From the NCBI RefSeq assembly GCF_042653205.1, contig NZ_JBHSHY010000012.1, forward strand, positions 81,911 to 145,910: a stretch of DNA of 64,000 nt, read 5' to 3'. Below, in pieces: positions 1 to 8,563 of this stretch (position 1 is the first letter of the stretch; each line of letters opens with the position of its first letter). The position numbers and the translations under genes were made by a program. The notes under the pieces were generated by a model. It made no database searches. It was not told where the DNA came from and worked only from the letters and a program-made list of their open reading frames with translations. The DNA is from Paenibacillus_Z sp042653205 (GTDB lineage Bacteria; Bacillota; Bacilli; Paenibacillales; Paenibacillaceae).

Positions 1-2692
1 CGTAATTGCGGTAACGCATCCCGCGCTGGAACTGGTTGAACGCCGAGTTCGGCAGCAGCGGCTGCAGCCCCTGCTCGCCCGTGCCGTAGCCGAATTCGCT
101 GAGCAGGATCGGCTTGCCGCCGGATTCCTCGTAGACGTCCTTCAGCAGATCGGTCTCGATCTTGTAGCTGTAATAGTTGATGCTGAGGACGTCCACGTAC
201 TTCCCTTCCGTCTCCGCGAGCGGCGTCCGGAACTTCGCGTTATGGAACGTCGTCGTGATCCACCGGTCCCCGAGCAGCAGATGGTTCGGGTCGTGCTTGC
301 GGTAGATCCGCGAGACGGTGCCGAAGAACGTATCGAGGTAGTACGCGTAGAAGTCGTCCATGTCGGCCCACGACGCCGACGTCTTGACCGTCAGCGCGGC
401 TTCCCGCGCGTCGGCGAACGACTGGAAGCTCGTACCCCACGCCGCGTTGAACTTCTCCACCGTCCCGTACTTGTCCGCCAGCCGCTGCACCAGCTTCCCT
501 TTGATGGCGGCGCTGCTCGCCTTCAGCTTCGGCACGTCCGAATAGAACTTGTGGAAGTCGTATTCGTTGTCGATGAAATAGCCGATCAGCATGGGGTCGT
601 CCTTATGCGGCGTCAGCGTTTTGCTGAACGCGTCGTCGAGCTTCGCTTCCGCGTTCGGCGCGAAGATATCGAAGATCGAGATGCCCTTCAGCTTGGCCCA
701 GTTCATCGTGCTGAGCGGCAGCATTCGCACATACGGCATGTTGCCGTCTTCGCCATACTTCTCGGGCGAGTAGTTGCCGACGCCGTTGAAGCCCCACTTC
801 TTCAGCCGGTCGACCGCGGTCATGTAGACGGAATGCTCGGTCGGGAACGTGCCGGTCTTGCGGAAGACGTTGGCCATGTAGAAGGAGAAGTTGGCATTCC
901 CGAGATACGCGTTCTTGAATTTGCTCTCGTACGGCGGGATGGCTTCGAACTTCTGCTCCCGGCCCTTCACCTTCGTGTACGTCTCGTTCGGCGTCACGCC
1001 GTTCACCGCGAGGCTGAAGTACAGGTCGCCGTTCGGCGCGGTCATGACCTTGCGCCCGTTCAGCTCTTGGATGGCGAAAAACCCTTTCGCCTGCAGTCCG
1101 TATTTGGCCGCGCTGCCGGCCAAGCCGCCATAGCTGTCGCGGTCGTTCGGCGCCTGAAGGTTCCCGTAATAGGCCTCGTCGGTTTTCGCGTCTTCGGTCA
1201 GCTGGCTGTCGCTGGTCACCTTGCCGGAGAAGTTGGCTTTCTTCATCTGCCCGTACTTGTCGACCTCGACTTCGCTGCTCGCGTTCACCGTATACTTGCG
1301 GATCGGGCTCGGCACGTAGCCGTCCTTGACCGCGTACGTCTCGATGATGTTATAGTCCGCGAGGTCGAGCGGCGACGTGTAGGGCACGAAATCGGATCCC
1401 TTGTTCAGCCGGTAATAGATGCGCGCATCCGCCGTCTTCGAGGACAGCTCAACCTTGGCCGTTCCATCGGACACCGCCGACGCCAGCTGGACCGACGCCG
1501 TGTTGCGGTTCAGCACGACCTTCGTTACTTGCGGCGACCAGTTGTTTGCCGCCCCGGTCAGCATGATCTTCACATACCGCGTACCCGGAGGCAGCGCCGT
1601 CGCCTCGTAGGCGTACGGCTGCCAATTGCTCTGCGGGTACCCGGCCGCCATATCTTCCGCCTGCACCTCGGTGTAGGTCTTGCCGTCCGCCGAGGCATAG
1701 AACCGCTGGTCCTCGAGCGGCACGCCCGTGAAGTAGCTGCCGTACACCGTGAAGGACGTAATGTCGTACTCCGTGCGGTAGACGATGAAGCCGTCGCCCG
1801 CGCTGGTGCGCGCGATCCGGCCGGCGTCGTTGTCGAAGTAGCCGGGATCGTTCTTCGCAATGTACAGGTTGGAGCGTCCGGCGCTCTGCTTGAAGCCGGT
1901 GAGCTCATCGATCAGCCCGACGGGCTCTTCGTCCGGGACCGTCACTTCATACTGGTAGGTCGACACCTGGCCGGCGGCCGACTTGCCCGTGCCGGAATGC
2001 TTCACGGCCGTCGTCTTCAGCGTCATGCTGCCGAGCACCGGAATCGGCGAAAAATAGTGCTTCCGGGTCTTCGAGCTGCGGGGATCGCTGCCGTCGGTCG
2101 TGTAGTAGACCGTCTCGCCCGCCTCCGACCGGTTCAGCATGATCATCCGGCCGTAAGACACTTTCCCCGAGGGAACGCTGGCGCCGACGCTGAACGGACC
2201 GTTCAGCACGACCTTCCCGATCGCGGGCAATCCTTCCGTACCGCCCGGGAAGGTGATCTTTATAAACCGCGTGCTGCCCGAGAACGCCCGCGACTCGTAC
2301 ACGACGGCGCCGCCGCCGTGGTCGTGAATGTCCGGCGTGACCGTTTTATACGCCTTCCCGTCGCTCGAGATCGAGATGACCGGATGGACGCGCTCGCCGC
2401 CTTCGCCGAAGAAGGCGTAGATCGAGAAGGAGCGAAGATAGCTCTTCTCCTTCGTGCGGTAGGTCATATACTCGCCGGCTGCGCCGCTCGGCGCGACGCG
2501 CGTCGTGTCCCGGGCGTCGCCCGGAACGTTCAGCAGCTTGAGCGACGGCGAGTGGTCGTAGACCGCGTTCCAGTTCTGCAACGCATCGACTTCGATTTCA
2601 TAGGCGGGCGGGACGGCGTCTCCGAGCACATGCGCCGGGATCATACCGGCGAGGAGGCCAAGCGCCGCCAGGCACACCAACTTTTTTTTCAC
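1..2692 (-). CDS. Secreted GH50-like glycoside hydrolase with CBM/chitobiase-type modules (3' end off window)
   Basis: Extracellular polysaccharide-degrading enzyme, last gene of the exopolysaccharide operon. A GTG start at 2692 follows AAAGGAG at 8 nt and opens a signal peptide (MKKK, hydrophobic core, A-H-V-L-G-D). After it come a jelly-roll-like region (about 30-170), a chitobiase-C-like Ig repeat (near 'YYTTDGSDP'), a second jelly-roll-like region and a second Ig-like repeat. A TIM-barrel domain begins near 'GFFAIQELNGR'. Its 'GYFIDNEYDFH' supplies an Asn-Glu acid/base (about E710) and 'LLSEFGYG' a candidate nucleophile (about E866), the clan GH-A pattern. The 'GFNGVGNYS' segment resembles GH50 beta-agarases. 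About 897 residues are visible with no stop before the edge. Agarose as substrate is not implied; trimming of the operon's own polymer is an inference from position. Confidence 0.8.
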   Translation of the reverse strand, partial: MKKKLVCLAALGLLAGMIPAHVLGDAVPPAYEIEVDALQNWNAVYDHSPSLKLLNVPGDARDTTRVAPSGAAGEYMTYRTKEKSYLRSFSIYAFFGEGGERVHPVISISSDGKAYKTVTPDIHDHGGGAVVYESRAFSGSTRFIKITFPGGTEGLPAIGKVVLNGPFSVGASVPSGKVSYGRMIMLNRSEAGETVYYTTDGSDPRSSKTRKHYFSPIPVLGSMTLKTTAVKHSGTGKSAAGQVSTYQYEVTVPDEEPVGLIDELTGFKQSAGRSNLYIAKNDPGYFDNDAGRIARTSAGDGFIVYRTEYDITSFTVYGSYFTGVPLEDQRFYASADGKTYTEVQAEDMAAGYPQSNWQPYAYEATALPPGTRYVKIMLTGAANNWSPQVTKVVLNRNTASVQLASAVSDGTAKVELSSKTADARIYYRLNKGSDFVPYTSPLDLADYNIIETYAVKDGYVPSPIRKYTVNASSEVEVDKYGQMKKANFSGKVTSDSQLTEDAKTDEAYYGNLQAPNDRDSYGGLAGSAAKYGLQAKGFFAIQELNGRKVMTAPNGDLYFSLAVNGVTPNETYTKVKGREQKFEAIPPYESKFKNAYLGNANFSFYMANVFRKTGTFPTEHSVYMTAVDRLKKWGFNGVGNYSPEKYGEDGNMPYVRMLPLSTMNWAKLKGISIFDIFAPNAEAKLDDAFSKTLTPHKDDPMLIGYFIDNEYDFHKFYSDVPKLKASSAAIKGKLVQRLADKYGTVEKFNAAWGTSFQSFADAREAALTVKTSASWADMDDFYAYYLDTFFGTVSRIYRKHDPNHLLLGDRWITTTFHNAKFRTPLAETEGKYVDVLSINYYSYKIETDLLKDVYEESGGKPILLSEFGYGTGEQGLQPLLPNSAFNQFQRGMRYRNY

Positions 2693-2720
2693 GATCGGTT
2701 CTCCTTTATTCAAGGGCCCA

Positions 2721-4061
2721 TTAGGTCAAGAGGGCCGACAATTCCTCCTTAACGCCTTGGTTCAAACGCGGGCGGCCGATGGAGTAATAAATGAAGGAGG
2801 TATTCGCCACATCCGCTTCCTTGAACACGTTCCGTCCGTCGATCAGAATCGGCTTGCGCAATAACGTCTGCAGCTGGCCGAGGTCCGTCCGGACGAATTC
2901 TTCCCATTCCGTCAGCAGGCAGAGCGCGTCCGCGCCCGTCGCGGCTTCGAGGGCATCATCGCACCACATGACGCCGTTGTCGCCGTACATAGTCCGGAAG
3001 TTCTGCATCGCGATCGGGTCGTACGCCTTGACGTGCGCGCCGCTGCGGATCAAGTATTGAATGATTTCGAGCGCCGGCGATTCCCGGACGTCGTCGGTGT
3101 TCGGCTTGAACGCCACGCCCCAGATCGCGATCGTCTTCCCCTGCAGCTCGCCGTCGAAGATCGACTCGAGCTTGCGGATGACGCTCATCCGCTGATCCTG
3201 GTTCACTTCGACGACCGCGCGCAGCAGCTTGAATTCGTAGTCGACGTTGCCGGCGATCTGGATGAGCGCCCGCGTGTCCTTCGGGAAGCAGGAGCCGCCG
3301 TAGCCGATGCCCGCTTTCAGGAACGCGTGGCCGATCCGCTTGTCGAATCCCATCCCTTCCGCGACGCGGGTCACGTCGGCGCCGACTTTCTCGCAGATGT
3401 TCGCGATTTCGTTAATGAACGAAATCTTCGTCGCGAGGAACGCGTTCGACGCGTACTTCAGCATCTCCGCGCTGCGGATGTCCGTGACGACGATGTTGTC
3501 GGTCAGCGGCCGGTGCAGCTGCACGAGCGTCTCCGCGGCGGCGTCGGAATCGGCGCCGATCACGATCCGGTCCGGATGCATCGTATCCTGGACGGCCGAA
3601 CCCTCGCGGAGAAATTCCGGCAGCGAGATGCTGTCGAACCGTTCCGCCGTCCGGCTGCGAATCAGCCGCGCGACGCGCTCGTTCGTGCCGACGGGCACGG
3701 TGCTCTTGACCGCGATGATCTTGTATCCGTTCATCGCTTCGCCGATCTCGGCCGCCGCCCCGTCGATGTAAGCGAGGTTCGCCTCCCCGTTCGGGAGCGA
3801 AGGCGTGCCGACCGCGATGATGACGAACTCCGCCTGGCCGACCGCTTCGCGCAGGTCGCTCGTGAAGCTCAGCCGTCCGGCCGCCATGTTCTTGACCGAC
3901 AGCTCCTGCAGGCCCGGCTCGTAAATCGGGATGCCCCCGTTTTGCAGCGTCTCGACCTTCGCGAGGTCCTTATCGACGCAGATGACCCGGTGTCCGAGCT
4001 CGGCGTAGCAGATGCCCGAGACGAGCCCGACGTAGCCGGTGCCGATGACTGTGATGTTCAT
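2721..4061 (-). CDS. UDP-glucose 6-dehydrogenase
   Basis: Oxidises UDP-glucose to UDP-glucuronate with two NAD+, supplying the acidic sugar for the exopolysaccharide. The 446-residue length is normal for the UDP-glucose/GDP-mannose dehydrogenase family (TuaD/Ugd). The N-terminus 'GTGYVGLVSG' is the Rossmann nucleotide loop, and 'GIGYGGSCFPKDT' around residue 260 carries the catalytic cysteine. The C-terminal domain ('WGVAFKPNTDDVRESPAL') binds UDP-sugar. The ATG at 4061 follows AGGAG. The stop lies 28 nt before the glycoside hydrolase start, so the two are probably co-transcribed. The 139-nt gap to manC upstream is occupied by three hairpin repeats. Confidence 0.95.
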   Translation of the reverse strand: MNITVIGTGYVGLVSGICYAELGHRVICVDKDLAKVETLQNGGIPIYEPGLQELSVKNMAAGRLSFTSDLREAVGQAEFVIIAVGTPSLPNGEANLAYIDGAAAEIGEAMNGYKIIAVKSTVPVGTNERVARLIRSRTAERFDSISLPEFLREGSAVQDTMHPDRIVIGADSDAAAETLVQLHRPLTDNIVVTDIRSAEMLKYASNAFLATKISFINEIANICEKVGADVTRVAEGMGFDKRIGHAFLKAGIGYGGSCFPKDTRALIQIAGNVDYEFKLLRAVVEVNQDQRMSVIRKLESIFDGELQGKTIAIWGVAFKPNTDDVRESPALEIIQYLIRSGAHVKAYDPIAMQNFRTMYGDNGVMWCDDALEAATGADALCLLTEWEEFVRTDLGQLQTLLRKPILIDGRNVFKEADVANTSFIYYSIGRPRLNQGVKEELSALLT

Positions 4062-4079
4062 GGACTGATCACTCCTAAG

Positions 4080-4178
4080 GCGTTTTCTTTAGAAAACGCA
4101 TCTTCGTAAGCGTAGGCTGGCGTTTTCTTAGAAAACGCGACTTCGTAAGCATAAGCTGGCGTTTTCCGAAGAAAACGC
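4080..4178. repeat. Three tandem palindromic units between manC and ugd
   Basis: Three near-identical units of 39-40 bp follow head to tail. Each contains a palindrome of the form GCGTTTTC-n-GAAAACGC (4080-4099, 4120-4138, 4159-4178), followed by a conserved spacer with CTTCGTAAGC. The perfect 8-bp arms can fold as hairpins in DNA or RNA. They sit inside the exopolysaccharide operon, directly upstream of the ugd ribosome binding site. They look like an intergenic REP-type element, or an mRNA processing or attenuation signal. No protein is encoded here. Confidence 0.9.
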
Positions 4179-4200
4179 ATCTTCGTAAGGCTTTATTCCG

Positions 4201-5571
4201 CTACACGCGGCACAGCTGCACGATATCGCTCCAGTCGAGCTCGAGCCGCACGATATCTTCTTCGATCAGCTGCGAGCCGGTCTGCACTTCGATGATCTCG
4301 ATGTCCGACTCCGCCCGCAGGCTGTGCTTGTTTTCCTTCGGAATCGAGATGACGTCGCCTTCCTTGACGGAGAAGCGCTTCTCGTTCAGAATCATGTCCC
4401 CGCTGCCGGAGACGACCGTCCACACCTCGTCGCGGAGGCTGTGGTACTGGTAGCTCAAGTTTTTGCCCGCCGAGATGAAGATCCGCTTCGTCAGCACTTC
4501 GCGGCCGTCCGGGTAGCGGATGTAATCCAATACGCGGTAACGTCCCCAGCGCCGCTCTTCGTACATCGGACGCTGATCGGAATGCTTCATCACTTCCTTG
4601 ATCTGCGGGCTCGCCGCCTTGTCGGCGACCAGAATGCCATCCGGGCTCGCCGCCACGATGACGTCGGAGAGGCCCATCAGCGTAATCGGCAGATCCAGCT
4701 CGTTGATGACGTGCGTGTTGATCGAGCCTTCCGTGATGATGCCCTTGCCGATCAGCGACGTCTCGATCTCCTCGGTCAGCGTGTTCCACGTGCCGAGGTC
4801 CTTCCACGGACCGTCGTATTGAATGGCAGCGACGCGGTTGGCCCGCTCCACGACTTCGTAGTCGAAGCTGATCTTCGGCATGCTGCCGTAGCGCTTCAGC
4901 ATCTCTTCGTATTGGATCGGCAGCTCGTTCGCGATCAGAATCGTGATGAGGAAATCGAGCTTGAAGGCGAACACGCCGCAGTTCCAGAGCGCATGCTGCC
5001 GGATCATCTCCTCGGCGTCTTCCTTGCGCGGCTTCTCGCGGAAGCTCAGCACGTCGACGAACGGCTGCTCGGCGCCGATCTCGCCGTTCGGCATGATATA
5101 ACCGTACTTCTCCGACGGGTACGTCGGCTTCACGCCCATGAGCGCCAGGTCGGCGTCCGAGTGGTCGAGCACGTGCTCGAGCCGCTTAAGCGACTCGAAG
5201 AAGGAATCCTCGACGTACGGGTCGACCGGCATGACGACGATCGTCTCGTTCAGCGACACGCCTTCGATCGCGTACAGGTACGTCGCCGCCAGCGCGATCG
5301 CCGGGAACGTGTCCCTGCGCTCCGGCTCGACGATGAGGTTAATGTCGTTGCCAAGCTGGCTGTAGATCATCTCGACTTGCGGCTTGCTCGTCGCCACGTA
5401 GGCGTCACGCTGCAGGCCAACCTTCTCCAGCTGCCCCCAGACCCGCTGGATCATCGATTCCAGCTTGCCGTCGCCGTTCTTCAGGATTTTCAGAAACTGC
5501 TTGGAACGGGAGTCGTTCGACAGCGGCCATAGCCTTTTGCCCGATCCGCCCGAAAGAAGTACGATTTTCAT
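4201..5571 (-). CDS. manC: Mannose-1-phosphate guanylyltransferase / mannose-6-phosphate isomerase type II
   Basis: Makes GDP-mannose from mannose-1-phosphate and GTP, and by family may also interconvert fructose-6-P and mannose-6-P. The N-terminal nucleotidyltransferase carries 'GGSGKRLWPLS' (about residues 7-17) and 'FREKP'. A C-terminal cupin (from 'EERRWGRYRVLDY' to 'IPKENKHSL') is the type II isomerase domain. The ATG at 5571 has GGAGG upstream and begins exactly at the family N-terminus 'MKIVLLSGG', so a longer in-frame extension upstream is rejected. The protein has 456 residues, typical of two-domain ManC. The stop of the pyruvyl transferase lies 17 nt upstream, so these genes are in one operon. 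Mannose in the polymer is inferred. Confidence 0.93.
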   Translation of the reverse strand: MKIVLLSGGSGKRLWPLSNDSRSKQFLKILKNGDGKLESMIQRVWGQLEKVGLQRDAYVATSKPQVEMIYSQLGNDINLIVEPERRDTFPAIALAATYLYAIEGVSLNETIVVMPVDPYVEDSFFESLKRLEHVLDHSDADLALMGVKPTYPSEKYGYIMPNGEIGAEQPFVDVLSFREKPRKEDAEEMIRQHALWNCGVFAFKLDFLITILIANELPIQYEEMLKRYGSMPKISFDYEVVERANRVAAIQYDGPWKDLGTWNTLTEEIETSLIGKGIITEGSINTHVINELDLPITLMGLSDVIVAASPDGILVADKAASPQIKEVMKHSDQRPMYEERRWGRYRVLDYIRYPDGREVLTKRIFISAGKNLSYQYHSLRDEVWTVVSGSGDMILNEKRFSVKEGDVISIPKENKHSLRAESDIEIIEVQTGSQLIEEDIVRLELDWSDIVQLCRV

Positions 5572-5588
5572 ACGATTCTTCCTCCATT

Positions 5589-6545
5589 CTATTTGCCCGC
5601 GGGATCCGCCATCAGCGTCGCCGAGGCGATTCCGCCGGTCCACGTGCGGTAGTAGCTGGCGTTCTTGCCGTACGAGTTGTCCAGCAGCACGTTCGGCTTG
5701 TCCATGAGGCACGAGAGGATATGGCCGTGGAGCCGGGACGTCTGCACCGTCTTATAGTTGCTGAATCGGCTGACCGCTTTGTTCACGAGATAATCCGTGT
5801 ACTTGCCCCAGAACGCGCTGAGCGGTAGCTTGCCGCTGCCCTTCTGCAGCATCTTATTGAACACGCGGATGGACTTGTGCTCCACCGTGTTGAAGAGCGT
5901 GCCCCAGTCCAAGTAATCGCCCTTGCCGGAAGCCTCCAGCTGCTCCTGCTCCGCCGTCTTCTCGATGTCGGTGCGCAGGAAGCAGAGCAGCTCCTTGGCC
6001 GGCGCGGACTTGCTGCGGATCGGCCACAGCTGGTGGGCCATGTCCGGCGACAGGTGAACCTGGCACGTCTTGAACCGCGCCTTCGCCATCTCCAGCGACA
6101 GCGTGTCGCGGACGTACAGATGCAGATCCTTGTGGCGGTTGAACACCGCGGCCGTCTTGTCGAACTCGGCCTGGCTCTTGTAGAAGATCGTCTGCGGCAG
6201 CATCACCACCCGGTGCCCGGGGTAATCGGCCACGATCTTCTCGCGCAGCTTCTGGTGCGCCGGATACAAGTCTCCGAAATTGCCGCCGCCGTGCAGCACG
6301 AGGATATGGTCCTTCGGAATCGCGAGGCCGTCCGGGAAGTCCAGCACGCTGTACCGCGCCTGAACGTGGATGCGGTGATCCCTGAAAAACGCTTCGGTTC
6401 CTTTCATGATGAGCAGATCGCCGCCGTTGCCGTGCACCGGATAATCGAGGTAATAAATCTTCGAGTGCGGCGGAATCACGTTCAAAATGTGGCGAAGCCG
6501 ATTTTTGAGCTCATCCATCGGATGAGCGAACTGTACGGTGTCCAT
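5589..6545 (-). CDS. Polysaccharide pyruvyl transferase family protein
   Basis: Predicted to transfer pyruvate from phosphoenolpyruvate to a sugar of the repeat unit as a ketal, giving the polymer extra negative charge. Family signs are 'YPVHGNGGDLLIMKGTEAFF' near residue 40, 'LHGGGNFGDLYPAH' near 90, and a late 'TSRLHGHILSCLMDKPNVLLDNSYGKN', which together form the two-lobed GT-B-like fold of CsaB/PssM relatives. The ATG at 6545 lies 8 nt after AAGGAG; a TTG one codon upstream is possible. The 318-residue length is usual. It lies between the acyltransferase and manC, all same strand with short gaps. Confidence 0.88.
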   Translation of the reverse strand: MDTVQFAHPMDELKNRLRHILNVIPPHSKIYYLDYPVHGNGGDLLIMKGTEAFFRDHRIHVQARYSVLDFPDGLAIPKDHILVLHGGGNFGDLYPAHQKLREKIVADYPGHRVVMLPQTIFYKSQAEFDKTAAVFNRHKDLHLYVRDTLSLEMAKARFKTCQVHLSPDMAHQLWPIRSKSAPAKELLCFLRTDIEKTAEQEQLEASGKGDYLDWGTLFNTVEHKSIRVFNKMLQKGSGKLPLSAFWGKYTDYLVNKAVSRFSNYKTVQTSRLHGHILSCLMDKPNVLLDNSYGKNASYYRTWTGGIASATLMADPAGK

Positions 6546-6600
6546 CAATCCGTCTCCTTCTCCATTGGGCGTATCTTCTCTCTACCGGGACCATGCCCGT

Positions 6601-7170
6601 TCATATCTCCCAGCTGACGTTCTCCCGGATGGGTTTCGCCGGCACCCCCGCGACGAGCGCGTAGGGCGCCACGTCCTTCGACACGAGCGAGCCCGCTGCC
6701 ACGACGGCGCCTTCGCCGATCGTCACGCCCTTCAGGATGGTCGCCTTGCTGCCGATCCACACGTGGTCGCCGATGACGGTCGGCTTCGTTTCCGACATGC
6801 CTTCGATGCGGTGCGTATCGGTATCCATGATTGCGACATCCCATGAGATGGCGCAGTGGCTGCCGATTTTGACGTGCTTCTTGCAGATGATTTCGGTTCT
6901 GCGATTAATGAACGTATGGTCGCCGATTTCGATGACGGCTTCGCTCGAATCCAGGTAAAAGCCGGTGTTCCGGAACAGCAGCACGTTGTCGCCGATGATG
7001 AGCTGGGCGTTCCTGGCCTTCGAGACCGTCACGCCGCCCGCGACCCGCAGCAGCCGTCCGCAGCGATCGACCTTCCGCCGAAACAGCAGGCCGAGCGCGA
7101 GGCGATACCCGTATTTCGCGTAATCCTTGACGCTTCGCTTCCGTTTATTCGTTGCCATCCTTTTTTTCAC
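6601..7170 (-). CDS. Hexapeptide-repeat (LbH) acyltransferase
   Basis: Likely O-acetyl- or other acyl-transferase decorating the exopolysaccharide. Left-handed beta-helix hexapeptide turns are visible from about residue 55 ('IIGDNVLLFRNTG', 'VIEIGDHTFINRRTEI') to the C-terminal 'IGDHVWIGSKATILKGVTIGEGAVVAAGSLVSKDVAPYALVAGVPAK', the classic acetyl-CoA-binding end of the WbbJ/maltose-acetyltransferase type. The histidine in 'DTDTHRIEG' is at the usual catalytic place. The GTG start at 7170 follows AAGGAA. A basic N-terminus suggests membrane contact. Exact substrate unknown. Confidence 0.88.
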   Translation of the reverse strand: MKKRMATNKRKRSVKDYAKYGYRLALGLLFRRKVDRCGRLLRVAGGVTVSKARNAQLIIGDNVLLFRNTGFYLDSSEAVIEIGDHTFINRRTEIICKKHVKIGSHCAISWDVAIMDTDTHRIEGMSETKPTVIGDHVWIGSKATILKGVTIGEGAVVAAGSLVSKDVAPYALVAGVPAKPIRENVSWEI

Positions 7171-7189
7171 ATCGATTCCTTCCGTTCTT

Positions 7190-8533
7190 CTAGTTTGGCA
7201 TGCTGCGCGAGAATCGCTTGAAGAGAAAACGGAGATCGTCTTTGTCGAACAAAATTGCAGCGATTCTCACCTTGAACACGACCCGCATGGCCGCGATCGT
7301 AATGACGATCCGGATGACCGCGCCGAGCAGCAGCGCGAACGCGATGCCGTTCAGGCCGTACAGCGGCGTGAAGACGAAGAACAAGCCGACCGTAATCGCA
7401 AGCGCGACGGCTTGCCGGATCACCACCAAGCCGGGACGGCCCATGGCGTTGAAGGACGAGGCGAGAATCCATGAGCCGCCGCCGAGGATGCACTCGAGCG
7501 ACAGCAGGTAGAACGCGGTGCCCGCTTCGAGAAACTGCGAGCCGAACAGCAGGCCGAGCATGAAGCGGCCGATGATCATACCTGGGACGACAGCCGCGGT
7601 CATGAGCAGGAACGAGAGCCGGAACGCCCGGCCGACGGTGGCGATGATCTTGTCCTTGTCCATGCCGGTCACCTTCGGGAAGATGACGTTCGAGATCGCC
7701 ATCTGCACGACGTTGAATACCCGCGACAGCGTGTAGACGACCGTGTACAGTCCGAAGTCCCTCGGCGTCAGCAGCGACAGGATGATGAGCTTGTCGCACT
7801 GGCCGTACAGCGTCCCGAGCAGCTCGACGCCGAACACCCGGCCCCCGTAGCCGAACAGCCCCTTGAAGACCAGCTTATCCTTGAACCGCTTGAACCAGTT
7901 GAAAGTCAGCTCGCGCCGCAGCCGGAAGAGCGCCCAGAAGATGACCATCAGGCTCGTCGCACAATACGCGGCCGATGCGTAGGGGATCGTCAGCTTGCCG
8001 ATCGCCCACAGGACCAGCAGGCCGGCCAGATTGGAGAGCGGCACGTACAGGCGCAGCCCGTTGTACAAGGTGAACTTGTCCAGGCTTTGCGTCAGCGCGG
8101 CCAGCAAATTGACGGCCAGCAGCATCGGCAGCGTCAGCACGGTGTACCATCTGGCGGTCGCCACGATGGCGTCCGAGTAATTGCCGAGCCATACCGGCAG
8201 GAAGATCCAGGCGACGATGCCGACGACGATGCTGACGGGAATCTGGAACAGGAACCCGGCCCGTACGAACTCGGGCGCCAGGCGCTTGTCCGTCCGCATG
8301 TTGAAGATCAGCGAGGTCGGCAGCCCGAAGCTGACGAGACCGGACAGCAGCGTCGGCCAGAACAGGATGGCCGAGAATTCGCCTTTCCCCACGACGTCGA
8401 ACAGGCGCGCGGTGACGATCGAGGTCAGCGTGCTCAGGACCATGATGAACAGATTGGCGGCGCTGGTGTGCAGAATCGCTTTGAACGATCCGCGTCCGGC
8501 GAGCCGCTTCAGGACGGCTTGCATTTTACCCAT
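7190..8533 (-). CDS. Wzx-type polysaccharide flippase
   Basis: Integral membrane protein of 447 residues with about 12-14 hydrophobic segments, matching the MOP/PST exporter family that flips undecaprenyl-linked repeat units across the membrane. The N-terminus 'ASAANLFIMVLSTLTSIVTARLFDVVGKGEFSAILFWPTLLSGLVSFGLP' is typical of Wzx/RfbX proteins. The ATG at 8533 is preceded by AAGGA. It lies 30 nt downstream of the GT2 gene and 19 nt upstream of the acyltransferase. With the Wzy polymerase and the Wzz/BY-kinase pair it completes a Wzy-dependent export pathway. Confidence 0.9.
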   Translation of the reverse strand: MGKMQAVLKRLAGRGSFKAILHTSAANLFIMVLSTLTSIVTARLFDVVGKGEFSAILFWPTLLSGLVSFGLPTSLIFNMRTDKRLAPEFVRAGFLFQIPVSIVVGIVAWIFLPVWLGNYSDAIVATARWYTVLTLPMLLAVNLLAALTQSLDKFTLYNGLRLYVPLSNLAGLLVLWAIGKLTIPYASAAYCATSLMVIFWALFRLRRELTFNWFKRFKDKLVFKGLFGYGGRVFGVELLGTLYGQCDKLIILSLLTPRDFGLYTVVYTLSRVFNVVQMAISNVIFPKVTGMDKDKIIATVGRAFRLSFLLMTAAVVPGMIIGRFMLGLLFGSQFLEAGTAFYLLSLECILGGGSWILASSFNAMGRPGLVVIRQAVALAITVGLFFVFTPLYGLNGIAFALLLGAVIRIVITIAAMRVVFKVRIAAILFDKDDLRFLFKRFSRSMPN

Positions 8534-8563
8534 GGCTTCGACTTCCTTCTTGCGCGTATCGCA

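Noticed and set aside
242..2752. 836-codon open frame on the plus strand opposite the glycoside hydrolase
   Set aside because: Low-complexity Arg/Val/His-rich translation, no ribosome binding site; it is the mirror frame of a GC-rich gene whose minus-strand product has clear domains.
4080..4178. Tandem palindromes as a small CRISPR array
   Set aside because: Only three units, linkers between palindromes are themselves conserved rather than unique spacers, and no cas gene is present.
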